This document shows, one piece after another, positions 44,923 through 53,687 of a DNA stretch of 64,000 nt. The DNA is from ZC4RG17 sp036259475. GTDB lineage: Bacteria > Actinomycetota > Acidimicrobiia > Spongiisociales > ZC4RG35. Below the pieces are notes generated by a model. That model was not told the origin of the DNA and searched no databases. It saw only the letters and a list, made by a program, of their open reading frames with translations. Where the stretch lies: contig DATABS010000021.1 in assembly GCA_036259475.1 (NCBI GenBank), positions 62,001 to 126,000 of the forward strand. The letters are read 5' to 3'. Numbering within the stretch: the first letter of the stretch is position 1; each line of letters begins with the position of its first letter. A program made the translations under genes and the position numbers.

Positions 44923-45261
44923 TCAGTCAGCGGCGGCGGCGGCGTCGGAGGGCTTGGCAGCCTTGTCCGAGGACTTGGTCGCCTTGTCGGGCGACTTCTC
45001 GGGCTTGGACGACGAGTCGCTCCCGGTCTCGGCTTTCTTGGAACCGTTCTCCGAGTCCGCCTTGGTCTTGGCGCCATTGCCCTTGGAGCGCGAATCGGTC
45101 ACGTAATAACCGGATCCTTTGAAGACGACGCCGCTGGCATGGAACACCTTCTGTAGCTTTCCGCCACAGGCGGGATGGACCTTGAGCGGCTTGTCGGTGA
45201 ACTTCTGGAAGACTTCCAGTCGCTCACCGCATTCCTGGCATTGGTATTCGTAAGTAGGCAT
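44923..45261 (-). CDS. FmdB-type zinc ribbon protein
   Basis: A 112-aa protein. The N-terminal MPTYEYQCQECGERLEVFQKF and HPACGGKLQKVFHASGVVFKGSGYYVTD match the FmdB zinc ribbon; three cysteines (8, 11, 32) are visible. The second half is a low-complexity Lys/Ser/Asp/Ala tail. FmdB-like proteins are thought to be regulatory or accessory proteins; the function is unproven. Divergent from plsY. Confidence 0.9.
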   Translation of the reverse strand: MPTYEYQCQECGERLEVFQKFTDKPLKVHPACGGKLQKVFHASGVVFKGSGYYVTDSRSKGNGAKTKADSENGSKKAETGSDSSSKPEKSPDKATKSSDKAAKPSDAAAAAD

Positions 45262-45348
45262 GGGAAAACGATCGCTGACGTCGAGGAACCAGCATTCTAA
45301 ACGCTCCTCAGGTGACTCTCATTCCCCTTCTCCTAGAATCGATGGTCC

Positions 45349-45954
45349 GTGCCGTCCGCGATCACGATCCTTCTCGCCCTGTTGGCGGCTTACGTCGTCG
45401 GCAGTCTCGACTTCGCCGTGGTGGTGGGACGAATGCACGGCGTGGACATCCACGAGGTGGGGAGCGGCAACCCGGGAACGGCCAACGTCCTGCGCACATT
45501 GGGACGGGGCCCGGCCGCCATGGTGTTCGTCGGCGACATGCTCAAGGGGGTGATCGCGGCGGCGATCGGAATGGTGGTGGGCGGCGGAGATCCCCAGGGT
45601 CTCTGGGCGTTTGCCGCCGGGCTGGCGGCTGTCGTCGGTCACTGCTATCCCGTCTTCCACCGCTTCCGGGGCGGCAAGGGGGTGGCAACGGCGGTCGGGG
45701 TCGTCCTGTTCACCCTTCCCTGGGCCGGTATGGCGCTGGCGGCCATCTGGATCGCGGTGGTGGCGGCGAGCCGAGTGTCGGCCGTCGGCTCCCTCGCCCT
45801 CGCCGCGGCTTCCGTCCCCGCCGCGATGTGGAGGGGGCTGACAGGGGTTCCTCTGATCCTCGTGGCGCTGACGTTTCTCCTCGTGGTTTGGCGCCACCGG
45901 TCCAACATCCGGCGCCTGGTGACCGGTGACGAGCGCCCCGTCACCAATCGGTAA
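45349..45954 (+). CDS. plsY: Glycerol-3-phosphate acyltransferase PlsY
   Basis: GTG 45349 gives 201 residues with five or more membrane helices. The family motifs are clear: GSGNPGTANVLRTLG, GHCYPVFHRFRGGKGVATAVG and a late RHRSNIRRL. PlsY acylates glycerol 3-phosphate from acyl-phosphate, starting phospholipid synthesis at the membrane. It is followed by UDP-sugar and molybdopterin genes on the same strand. Confidence 0.95.
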   Translation: MPSAITILLALLAAYVVGSLDFAVVVGRMHGVDIHEVGSGNPGTANVLRTLGRGPAAMVFVGDMLKGVIAAAIGMVVGGGDPQGLWAFAAGLAAVVGHCYPVFHRFRGGKGVATAVGVVLFTLPWAGMALAAIWIAVVAASRVSAVGSLALAAASVPAAMWRGLTGVPLILVALTFLLVVWRHRSNIRRLVTGDERPVTNR

Positions 45955-45984
45955 GGGCGACGCCGCCCACTAGCCTCGGCGGCA

Positions 45985-47112
45985 ATGGCAGCCGACATCT
46001 CACAGGAGCTCGACGCTCTACCGGCCGACACCCGGTCCCGTCTCGAGACCTTCGGATTCGACCAGGAGTGGTTCGTCGGCCAGGTGGGGCGTCTCGACGA
46101 GGAGGGTTGGCGCGACAACATCGTTCGGGGCGAGGTCCGTCCGCCTGAGGAAGGTGACGTGGTGGATCTGCCGCCGGCGGGCACGGAGGAACGGGCGCGC
46201 CTCGAGGCCCTGGGAGACGAGGCCCTGGCCGGCGGTCAGTGCGCCCTCGTAGTCCTGGCGGGCGGGATGGCCACCCGGATGGGGGGTGTGGTGAAAGCCC
46301 TCGTCGAGGCGGTCCCTCCCCGCAGCTTTCTCGACCTACGCCTCGCCGGTCATCGAGCGTTGGAGCAGCGACTGGGAACCCGTATCCCCCTGTGGCTGAT
46401 GACCAGTGCAGCCACCGATGAACCGATCCGCCAAGCGCTCGGCGACGACCTAGATGGCGAGCGAATCGCCACCTTCCCCCAGATGACTTCGCTGCGCCTC
46501 ACCCCGGAAGGACGCCTCTTCACCGAGGACGGGCAGCCGAGCGAGCATTCTCCCGGCCATGGGGATCTCCCCGATGCCCTGCAGCGCAGCGGTCTTCTCG
46601 AACGCTTCATCGATCGGGGCGGGCGCTACGTCACCACGGCCAACCTCGACAATCTCGGCGCCACCCTCGATCCGGCTCTGATCGGTATGCACATCGACCT
46701 GGAGGCGACCCTGACGTGTGAGGTGGTCGACAAGAGGGGGTCAGACAAGGGAGGGATACCGGCTCGTCTCGACGACCGGCCCCTCATATTGGAGGAGTTC
46801 AGGATCCCCGACTCGTTCGATCCGGCCCGAGTTCGGGTCTTCAACACGAACACCTTCCACTTCGACGCCTCCGCGCTGCGAGACCTGGACATGGAATGGA
46901 CCTATTTCGTCGTGGAGAAGGAAGTGGACCAACGCCCCGCCATCCAGTTCGAGCGGCTGATCAACGAGGTAGCCGCCCACCTCGACGCCCGCTTCGTCAG
47001 GGTGCCTCGCGACGGTCCCGAGTCGAGGTTCATCCCGATCAAGGACGACAAAGACCTGCAGGAGAAACGGGAGGCGCTGGAAGCCGTTGCCCGTGATCGC
47101 CGGATGCTGTGA
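45985..47112 (+). CDS. UDP-sugar pyrophosphorylase (UDPGP family, eukaryote-like)
   Basis: A 375-aa enzyme of the UDPGP family rather than the GalU family. The nucleotide loop is LAGGMATRMGG; other signs are FPQMTSLRLTPEG, the central FNTNTFHFD and the C-terminal SRFIPIKDDKDLQE, which recalls the UGP2-like end. It would make UDP-glucose or a UDP-N-acetylhexosamine. The gene occupies the place that galU holds before moeA in mycobacteria, so UDP-glucose is a fair guess. It shares a base with the moeA start. Confidence 0.82.
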   Translation: MAADISQELDALPADTRSRLETFGFDQEWFVGQVGRLDEEGWRDNIVRGEVRPPEEGDVVDLPPAGTEERARLEALGDEALAGGQCALVVLAGGMATRMGGVVKALVEAVPPRSFLDLRLAGHRALEQRLGTRIPLWLMTSAATDEPIRQALGDDLDGERIATFPQMTSLRLTPEGRLFTEDGQPSEHSPGHGDLPDALQRSGLLERFIDRGGRYVTTANLDNLGATLDPALIGMHIDLEATLTCEVVDKRGSDKGGIPARLDDRPLILEEFRIPDSFDPARVRVFNTNTFHFDASALRDLDMEWTYFVVEKEVDQRPAIQFERLINEVAAHLDARFVRVPRDGPESRFIPIKDDKDLQEKREALEAVARDRRML

Positions 47113-48329
47113 TGCGACCCCTCGACGAGGCTCAGGCGGAGGTTCTCGCGGCGATCGAGCCGCTCGGCACCGAACGGATCGACTTGGAGGAAGCGGTCGG
47201 CCGCATCCTCGGCGCAGACGTGATCGCGCCTCACGACGTTCCGCCGTTCCCGAACTCCGCCATGGACGGTTACGCCGTACGGGCCGTCGACTTGACCGGA
47301 GCGCCGGTCATGCTGCGGATCCTCGAGGACGTTCCCGCCGGATCTGTGGCGACCCAGCCCGTCGTGGCCGGGTCGGCGATCAAGATCATGACCGGGGCGC
47401 CCATGCCCGAAGGGGCCGACACGGTCGTCAAAGTGGAGGTCACCCGCCAAGCCGGCGACGGCCACGTCGAGATCCTCGAGCCGATGGCGAGAGGAACGGC
47501 GGTGCGTCCCGCCGGCGGAGACATAGTCGCCGGGTCGGTGGTGTTGGAGGAAGGCGCCGCGATCGGCGCCGTCGAGGCGGCCCTTCTCGCCACGGCCGGG
47601 GTGTCGAAGCCGATCGTCGGGCGCCGGCCCCGGGTGGCGGTGATGGCGACGGGGGACGAGTTGCGCCCGCCCGGCACCGAAGTCCTCGAACCAGGTCAGA
47701 TCCGCGAGTCGAACCGGCCGCTGATGCGTGGCCTGGTCGCCGGAGCAGGGGGAAGGGTGCTCGACCTGGGAATCGTTCCCGACCGCCAGAGCGAGCTCGT
47801 GGCGGCCCTGGAGCGCGCTTCTGAGGAGGCGGACGCCATCCTCACATCCGGCGGGGTTTCGATGGGTGAGTACGACTTGATCAAGAAGGTGCTGCTCGAA
47901 CGTGGGACGGTGGATTTCTGGCAGGTGGCGATGCAGCCCGCCAAGCCCTTCGCCTTCGGGCATGTCGGAGGGGTGCCGCTCTTCGGCCTCCCCGGCAACC
48001 CGGTGTCGGTGATGGTGGCGTTCGAGCAGTTCGCCCGGCCCGCCCTGCTCCGGATGCAGGGTGCGACGGATCTGTTCCGTCCCCGCATCCGGGTCACCAT
48101 GGGCGAGACGATCGAGACCGACCCCGGCAAGGTCGTCTTCGTTCGAGTGAGACTGGGCGCCGATGACGGAGCCGCCTACAGCTCGGGCGGTCAGTCGTCG
48201 AATGTCCTATCCGCCCTGGGCGCAGCTGACGGCTTCGCCGTCGTGCCGGTCGGCACCGGCATCGTTTCGGAAGGGAGCACGGTGGAGGTGGAACTGTTCC
48301 GCCACCCGGCCCGGAGTCTCAGGAAATGA
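47112..48329 (+). CDS. moeA: Molybdopterin molybdotransferase MoeA
   Basis: ATG 47112 overlaps the previous stop by one base; 405 residues. MoeA puts molybdate into the pterin. Motifs are PFPNSAMDGYAVRA, MTGAPMPEGADTVV, TGDEL, the MoaB-like SGGVSMGEYDL and the LPGNPVSVMV loop. The C-terminal domain is full length. Cotranscribed with moaC. Confidence 0.95.
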   Translation: MRPLDEAQAEVLAAIEPLGTERIDLEEAVGRILGADVIAPHDVPPFPNSAMDGYAVRAVDLTGAPVMLRILEDVPAGSVATQPVVAGSAIKIMTGAPMPEGADTVVKVEVTRQAGDGHVEILEPMARGTAVRPAGGDIVAGSVVLEEGAAIGAVEAALLATAGVSKPIVGRRPRVAVMATGDELRPPGTEVLEPGQIRESNRPLMRGLVAGAGGRVLDLGIVPDRQSELVAALERASEEADAILTSGGVSMGEYDLIKKVLLERGTVDFWQVAMQPAKPFAFGHVGGVPLFGLPGNPVSVMVAFEQFARPALLRMQGATDLFRPRIRVTMGETIETDPGKVVFVRVRLGADDGAAYSSGGQSSNVLSALGAADGFAVVPVGTGIVSEGSTVEVELFRHPARSLRK

Positions 48330-48832
48330 CGTCGGGCGAGCCACCTCTCACTCACCTCAACCAAGCCGGCGAGGCGCATATGGTCGATGTCGGTGCCAAG
48401 GAGGAGACGGCGCGGCGGGCGGTCGCCGAGGCCGTCGTCGCCATGTCCGCCCGGCTCGCTGACCGGTTGTTCTCCGGAGACCTGCCTAAGGGTGATGCCC
48501 TCGCTGCCGTCCGGCTGGCCGGGATCATGGGAGCCAAACGGACCCCGGATCTGATCCCGCTGGCTCACCCGATCGGCCTCGACTCGGTGGAGATCACGGT
48601 CGAGCGCCACGAAGGCGGGGTTCGGATCGAGGCGGAATGCGGAGTGACGGGGCGCACCGGAGTCGAGATGGAGGCCCTGACCGCCGTGTCCGTGGCGGCC
48701 CTGGCGCTGTACGACATGGTGAAGTCGATCGAGCGCGGCGTTGTGATCGGACCTGTCCGACTTCTCTCCAAACGAGGGGGCCGATCGGGAGAGTGGGAGG
48801 CCGACTCCCCGCACTCGTTGTTTGAAACGTGA
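48326..48832 (+). CDS. moaC: Cyclic pyranopterin monophosphate synthase MoaC
   Basis: ATG 48326 overlaps moeA (ATGA); 168 residues, the usual size. Signature pieces are MVDVGAKEETARRAVAEA, KRTPDLIPLAHPIGLDSVEI and VTGRTGVEMEALTAVSVAALALYDMVKS, with late catalytic Lys and Asp residues. The usual Cys of LIPLCHP is Ala here. It performs an early step of molybdenum cofactor synthesis. moaA is not in the window. Confidence 0.94.
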   Translation: MTSGEPPLTHLNQAGEAHMVDVGAKEETARRAVAEAVVAMSARLADRLFSGDLPKGDALAAVRLAGIMGAKRTPDLIPLAHPIGLDSVEITVERHEGGVRIEAECGVTGRTGVEMEALTAVSVAALALYDMVKSIERGVVIGPVRLLSKRGGRSGEWEADSPHSLFET

Positions 48833-48876
48833 GCCCTGGCTAGGCTGTTGCAAGCCTTTTCCGGAGTCAGACCAAG

Positions 48877-49317
48877 ATGCAAGCCAGCCTCATAGTCGCT
48901 CTGCTTGTGATAGCCACGGTGTGGGGTTTCTACCTGCTTCCCTCGCTGATGGGTGACAAGCGTGATGCGCCGCTCAACTCCACCGAACAATTCGATCGCT
49001 GGACTTCGCTCATGGCCGATGTTCAGCGTCGTCAGTACAACGCCACCGCCGCCTCCCAGCGCCTCACCGTCCGGGCCCGCCGCCGCCGGGTGCTCGGCGT
49101 TCTCATCGGTCTGGCAGTCGCCACACTGGCCGTTGCCTGGTGGCGCAACTCGCTGACCTGGCTCTTGATCCACCTGGGTGTCGATGTCATGCTCGCCCTG
49201 TACGTGGCGGTTCTCGTCCAGATTCGCCAGCACCACCAGTATCGGGTGGCGATGGACACCCTGCCCGATCGCCAGGCCGAGCGTCACGAGACCCAGGTCA
49301 AGGTCATCGCCCGCTGA
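48877..49317 (+). CDS. SepX/GlpR-like membrane protein
   Basis: A 146-aa protein with one N-terminal helix (about 3-22), a polar stretch with DAPLNSTEQFDRWTSLM, an Arg-rich segment and two further helices (about 70-110). Both the layout and the place after moeA match the actinobacterial SepX/GlpR divisome protein, found after galU-moeA-rimJ in mycobacteria. The assignment rests on context and general shape rather than on a strong motif. Confidence 0.6.
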   Translation: MQASLIVALLVIATVWGFYLLPSLMGDKRDAPLNSTEQFDRWTSLMADVQRRQYNATAASQRLTVRARRRRVLGVLIGLAVATLAVAWWRNSLTWLLIHLGVDVMLALYVAVLVQIRQHHQYRVAMDTLPDRQAERHETQVKVIAR

Positions 49318-49328
49318 GTCAGGCACCC

Positions 49329-49940
49329 GTGGCCGACCTTCCCTTCCTGGGTGACATCCGCGCCGAGCTGACTGACCGGTTCCGGGCCCGCGAGCTGGCA
49401 CTGACGCGCGGCCGGGATTTGATCCGGTCATCGGCCAATGCCATCCGCGCTCTCCACCGTGAGGAGTGGGAAGTTGCCGACGCCAGAATCGCCGAAGCCG
49501 ACTCCATCCGCGACGAGATCATGTCGGGGATGGGCGAACAGCCGGCCATGATCCACGCCGGTTTTGTCAGCGACGCCGTCAAGGAGCTGGCCGAGGCTCA
49601 CCTCACCCGGGCGCTGTTCCTCGGTAGAGAGGTCCCCGGCCCCGATGACCTGGGGATCGACCCGGTTCCCTGGTTGCATGGACTGGGTGAGGCGGTCGGC
49701 GAGCTGCGCCGCCGGATGCTCGACAAGCTCCGCGCCGGTGAGGTGGCGGAAGCAGAGGTCCTCCTCACCGCGATGGACGACATCGTGGACCAACTGGCCG
49801 AGATCGACTATCCGGACGGGATGACCCATGGGTTGCGTCGGACAACCGACGTCGCCCGATCCTTGACCGAGCGGTCCAGAGCCGACCTGACCGCCACCGT
49901 CGTGCAGGAGCGGCTTCGGGTGCAGCTGGAGGGGCGTTGA
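49329..49940 (+). CDS. Translin-family protein
   Basis: GTG 49329, 11 bp after the previous stop, gives 203 residues, all helical. The pattern fits prokaryotic translin relatives: ELALTRGRDLIRSSANAIRALHR, HAGFVSDAVKELAEAHLTRALFLGREVP, WLHGLGEAVGELRRRMLDKLRAGEVAEAEVLL and the closing DYPDGMTHGLRRTTDVARSLTERSRADLT. Translins bind single-stranded RNA or DNA, and with TRAX partners can cut RNA. Bacterial members are rarely studied. It overlaps the aldo/keto reductase gene by 4 bp. Confidence 0.78.
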   Translation: MADLPFLGDIRAELTDRFRARELALTRGRDLIRSSANAIRALHREEWEVADARIAEADSIRDEIMSGMGEQPAMIHAGFVSDAVKELAEAHLTRALFLGREVPGPDDLGIDPVPWLHGLGEAVGELRRRMLDKLRAGEVAEAEVLLTAMDDIVDQLAEIDYPDGMTHGLRRTTDVARSLTERSRADLTATVVQERLRVQLEGR

Positions 49941-50887
49941 CCCCAGCCCGTCGAAGGGTCGGTTCGGCCGAGGTGGGGCCGATCGGCTACGGAGCGATGC
50001 CCCTCAACTGGGAGTACGGGACGCCGGTCACCGAATCGGAAGCCAAGGAAGTAGTCCACCGGGCACTCGACCTGGGCGTCACTCTCATCGACACGGCGGA
50101 TTCCTACGGACCATTCAGCAACGAGGAGCTGGTGGGTCGCTGCCTCCAGGGGCGGAGAGACGAAGCGGTGATCTCCACCAAGGTCGGCCTGGTGATGACC
50201 AACCCAGAGCCGATCACCTATGTGAACAACGGTCGGCCCGACCACATCTCCGAATCATGCGACGGTTCGCTGGAGCGGCTGGGAGTCGAAGTGATCGACC
50301 TCTACACGCTCCACCGGGCCGACCCGGATGTTCCGGTCGAAGAGAGCGTGGGGGCGATGGCCCGACTGGTGGAGCAGGGCAAGGTGCGTGCGCTCGGCCT
50401 GTCCGAGGTCGGCGTCGACACGATCGAGAGGGCGACGAGCGTCCATCCCATCTCGAGCGTTCAGTCGGAGCTGTCCCTCTGGACGCGGGGCGCGCTCGAT
50501 GAGGTGGTTCCCTGGTGCGAGGCCCACGGCGTGGCTTTTCTTCCCTACTCGCCACTCGGCCGCGGCTTCTTGACCGGACGCCTCGACACCTCCACCCTGA
50601 CTCCCGCCGACTTCCGCTTCGGCATGCCTCGCTTCGAAAACCGGGCAGTAGCCGCCAACCAGGCGATAGTCGACGGAATCGCCGCCGTCGCCTCCCGCCA
50701 CGAGGCCACCAACTCGCAGATCGCCCTCGCCTGGCTGCTCGCCCGCTCAGCCTCCATCGTCCCCATCCCGGGGACGAAGAGGATCCGCTACCTGGAGGAG
50801 AACGCCGGAGCGGCCGACATCGTGCTGACGCCCTCCGACATGTCAGAGCTCGATTCCCTGCCCGAGCCGGTCGGAGCCCGCTACTGA
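49937..50887 (+). CDS. Aldo/keto reductase
   Basis: TTG 49937 overlaps the translin-like stop; 316 residues. The tetrad is seen: Asp in LIDTADSYGPF, Tyr in the same segment, Lys in ISTKVGLV and His in YTLHRADPD. The late PIPGTKRIRYLEENAGA holds the NADPH-binding loop. It reduces an aldehyde or ketone with NADPH; substrate not known. Last gene of the plsY-to-reductase run; a palindrome follows the stop by 7 bases. Confidence 0.93.
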   Translation: MTPARRRVGSAEVGPIGYGAMPLNWEYGTPVTESEAKEVVHRALDLGVTLIDTADSYGPFSNEELVGRCLQGRRDEAVISTKVGLVMTNPEPITYVNNGRPDHISESCDGSLERLGVEVIDLYTLHRADPDVPVEESVGAMARLVEQGKVRALGLSEVGVDTIERATSVHPISSVQSELSLWTRGALDEVVPWCEAHGVAFLPYSPLGRGFLTGRLDTSTLTPADFRFGMPRFENRAVAANQAIVDGIAAVASRHEATNSQIALAWLLARSASIVPIPGTKRIRYLEENAGAADIVLTPSDMSELDSLPEPVGARY

Positions 50888-50894
50888 CTTCTCC

Positions 50895-50930
50895 CGCGAC
50901 ATTCCCGGCCCAGGCGTTGGGAATGTCGCG
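50895..50930. repeat. Dispersed palindrome, copy 3 (after aldo/keto reductase)
   Basis: CGCGACATTCCC and its exact complement GGGAATGTCGCG surround a 12-base loop. It begins 8 bases after the stop, the same placement as the copies at 27024 and 28113. This is the most regular copy and defines the arm consensus. Confidence 0.82.
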
Positions 50931-50987
50931 AGATAAGTCCTGTTACAGCCGGAGCACGTGAGCGAATAAACTGGCTACGTACACCTT

Positions 50988-51061
50988 GGGGGTGTAGCTC
51001 AGCCCGGAAGAGCGCTTCCCTCGCACGGAAGAGGCCGTGGGTTCAAATCCCATCACCTCCA
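50988..51061 (+). tRNA. tRNA-Ala (anticodon CGC)
   Basis: A 74-base cloverleaf. The acceptor stem GGGGGTG/CACCTCC pairs fully with a G-U at the third position, the alanine identity mark. D arm GCTC/GAGC, anticodon stem CTTCC/GGAAG with loop CTCGCAC (anticodon CGC, 51022-51024), T arm GTGGG-TTCAAAT-CCCAT. The 3' CCA is not encoded. Confidence 0.95.
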
Positions 51062-51421
51062 CTGTATTTATTGTGCATAGGGGCACGACCCCCTCGCACC
51101 CCCGCCGCTACATCGAGCGTGACTCGGTTTTCCGGCGTTAGAGGTTTGCCGAAAGCCTCAGAGGGCCACTCATGGAAGCAATGGGTTGACGAAGGTTTCA
51201 GCCCGTATGGTCGCGTCTGACTGCTACGCCAGGGCGATGTCGCTGCGACCCAATGTCTTCGCGACACGCCGGACAGCTACCGCGCGATGGCTAGTGCCTG
51301 GCTCATGTCCATGTGGGCGTCGAGAATCGGCGCCCGAGGCTAGCTAGTCGTGTTTGCCGCCGCTCGCGACGCGTCGCTGCGTCGAACACCAGCGGACCGC
51401 CCCGGTCATATTTGGTCGGCG
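51062..51421. other. 360-bp stretch without a recognisable gene
   Basis: Between tRNA-Ala and the end of the compact aconitase gene. All frames are short or interrupted by stops and no ribosome site or known motif is seen. The DNA does not look like a simple promoter region since both flanking genes end or are complete toward it. It may hold decayed coding DNA; tRNA 3' ends are frequent integration points, but no direct repeat of the tRNA end was found in the window. Confidence 0.5.
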
Positions 51422-53392
51422 TCAGGGATTTTCCATCTGGCTGGATCCGTCGCCCTCGAGGCGTTGCTTCATCCAGTTGAGAAGCCCTCCCCGGAGAAGC
51501 ACGCGCGCTTCGCGCTCGCTCAGATCCTGGGTCACCTCCAACCCGAGTCCCGTCTCCCGGTGAGTCACGGTGGGCGCTGTGCCCGAGGCGAGGGCGTCGT
51601 GAATCCCTTCGATGACCAGCGTGTCCCCCTGCTCTACGACGGTCGCCGTCGCCGGATCGGCCCATGTCAGCGGCATCACGCCGAAATTGGGCAGATTCTG
51701 GCGGTGGATCCGAGCGATGCTGGACGCCAGAACCACCCTCAGACCGAGGTATCGGGGGGCGATGACGGCATGCTCCCGACTGGATCCCTGGCCGTAATTG
51801 CGGCCGGCCACTATGGCGTGACCGGCTCCTCCCGTTTCCCGGGCGCGTTTGGGATAGGAGTCGTCCACCACGTCGAAGCAGAATCGAGATATCTCGGGGA
51901 TGTTGGACCGGAAGGGGAGCACCCGTGCGCCGGCGGGCATGATCTCGTCGGTGGATATGTCGTCGCCGAGCGACAGGAGCACCGGCAGCTCGAGACGGTC
52001 GCCTAGAGGCTCGAACTCGGGGAGGGAAACGATGTTCGGCCCCTTCTCCAGCGCCACCTCCTGGGCTTCATCGGCAGGGAGCGGTGCGACCAGCATGTCC
52101 GTGTTGAGGATCGGCTGTGCCGGGTCCGTGACTCGCGGATAGTCCATGCCGAGGGTCCGCGGGTCGGTGATCACACCCATGAGCGCCGAGGCGGCGGCAG
52201 TCTCGGGGCTGCACAGGTACACCGAGTCCTCCCGGGTGCCCGACCGCGCCGGGAAGTTTCGCGGTACGGTGCGGAGACTGATCCGGCCGCTCGCCGGAGC
52301 CTGTCCCATGCCGATGCACCCGTTGCAGCCCGCCTGGTGGAGCCGGGCACCCGCTCCAATGAGAGAGAGGATGTGGCCGTCGGCGATCAGATTCTCCAGG
52401 ATCTGTCGCGAAGTGGGGTTCACGTCGAAGGAGACCCGGTCGTGGACCTGTCTTCCCTTGACCATCTCCGCCGCGATGGCGAAGTCCCGGTATCCGGGGT
52501 TCGCCGACGAGCCGATGTAGGACTGATAGATCGGTTCGCCTGCCACTTCCGCCACCGGAACGACGTTTCCCGGACTGGACGGCAGGGCAATCATAGGTTC
52601 GAGGGTGGCAAGGTCGATCTCATCGGTGAGGTCATACGTGGCGTCGGGATCGGCCGAGAGCTCTGTGAAGTCCTGTGCGCGGTTCTGGCTGCCGAGGAAC
52701 GCTCGCACCGACTCATCGGACGGGAAGACCGTCGTTGTCGCACCGAGCTCGGCTCCCATGTTGGCGATGACGTGGCGGTCCATCGCCGACAGGTCCGCCA
52801 GCCCAGGCCCGTGGTACTCGACCACCCTGCCCAGCCCGGCTTCGACCCCGTGGCGACGCAGCATCTCGAGGATCACATCCTTGGCACTCACCCACGGAGG
52901 CAGGGAACCGGTGAGTCGAACCCCCCAAACTTTCGGCATCTGAAGCCAGAAGGGCTCGCCCGCCATAGCCATCGCCACGTCGAGGCCCCCTGCTCCGATC
53001 GCCAACATCCCTAGCGATCCCGCCGCCGGAGTGTGCGAGTCGGAGCCGAGCATCGTCCGACCCGGTCGGCCGAAACGCTCCATGTGCACGGGATGGCTGA
53101 CGCCGTTTCCGGGCCGGCTGTACCAGATTCCCCAGCGCAAGGCCGCACTGCGGAGGAAAACGTGGTCATCGGGATTGCGGTGATCTTCCTGGATCAGGTT
53201 GTGATCGACATACTGGGCCGACAGCTCGGTTCGCACCCGATCCAGCCCGAGAGCCTCCAACTCGAGCATCACCGCCGTGCCGGTGGCGTCCTGGGTCAGT
53301 GTCTGATCGATCCGGATCCCGATCGCCGCTCCGGGCGTCATGTCGCCCCCCACCAGGTGGGATTCGATCAATTTCTCGGTCACGTTGGCCAT
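51422..53392 (-). CDS. Compact aconitate hydratase (Aquifex-type)
   Basis: ATG 53392 is preceded by AGGGAGG; 656 residues, shorter than AcnA because the domain order is compact. Features are LGSDSHTPAAGSLGMLAIGAGG, HQAGCNGCIGMGQAP, VYLCSPETAAASALMG and GRNYGQGSSREHA. Two cluster cysteines are in GCNGC; at the usual first position (IGSCTN) this protein has IGSSAN, so a Ser is present where AcnA has Cys. The architecture matches the putative Aquifex-type aconitases; isopropylmalate- or homoaconitate-type substrates cannot be excluded. Confidence 0.88.
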   Translation of the reverse strand: MANVTEKLIESHLVGGDMTPGAAIGIRIDQTLTQDATGTAVMLELEALGLDRVRTELSAQYVDHNLIQEDHRNPDDHVFLRSAALRWGIWYSRPGNGVSHPVHMERFGRPGRTMLGSDSHTPAAGSLGMLAIGAGGLDVAMAMAGEPFWLQMPKVWGVRLTGSLPPWVSAKDVILEMLRRHGVEAGLGRVVEYHGPGLADLSAMDRHVIANMGAELGATTTVFPSDESVRAFLGSQNRAQDFTELSADPDATYDLTDEIDLATLEPMIALPSSPGNVVPVAEVAGEPIYQSYIGSSANPGYRDFAIAAEMVKGRQVHDRVSFDVNPTSRQILENLIADGHILSLIGAGARLHQAGCNGCIGMGQAPASGRISLRTVPRNFPARSGTREDSVYLCSPETAAASALMGVITDPRTLGMDYPRVTDPAQPILNTDMLVAPLPADEAQEVALEKGPNIVSLPEFEPLGDRLELPVLLSLGDDISTDEIMPAGARVLPFRSNIPEISRFCFDVVDDSYPKRARETGGAGHAIVAGRNYGQGSSREHAVIAPRYLGLRVVLASSIARIHRQNLPNFGVMPLTWADPATATVVEQGDTLVIEGIHDALASGTAPTVTHRETGLGLEVTQDLSEREARVLLRGGLLNWMKQRLEGDGSSQMENP

Positions 53393-53446
53393 GGCGCCCT
53401 CCCTCTCCACGACCATAGGAGCGTCGCCGCGGCAGCACCGCCTGGT

Positions 53447-53677
53447 TCAGCCGATATCGTCGGCACCTTGCGGATATGTCTCTTCGACTATCCGACGGAC
53501 GGCCGAGACATCGTCGGGTCGCACCAACAGGTAGCTGGGTTGGAGGGCAACCAGTGAACCGGTCTCCGGATGCTCGTTGCGGATCAAACGCACGTCGAAC
53601 CCGGCATCGGTGCAGGCCGCCTCGATGACCTGAGCACGGAACAGGTCGTAGCCGACCGGGATACGTACGGGTTCCAT
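53447..53677 (-). CDS. Small DUF2007-like protein
   Basis: ATG 53677 gives 76 residues. The pattern VGYDLFRAQVIEAACTDAGFDVRLIRNE...LLVRPDDVSAVRRIVEE is one alpha-beta-beta-alpha unit, as in DUF2007 proteins, thought to be small signalling or ligand-binding modules. No motif gives a function. Upstream on the same strand is a membrane protein gene ending 10 bp away. Confidence 0.7.
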   Translation of the reverse strand: MEPVRIPVGYDLFRAQVIEAACTDAGFDVRLIRNEHPETGSLVALQPSYLLVRPDDVSAVRRIVEETYPQGADDIG

Positions 53678-53687
53678 GCCTGCAACC

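Noticed and set aside
50988..51421. Integrative element with tRNA-Ala as attachment site
   Set aside because: No integrase gene and no second copy of the tRNA 3' end were found in the window.
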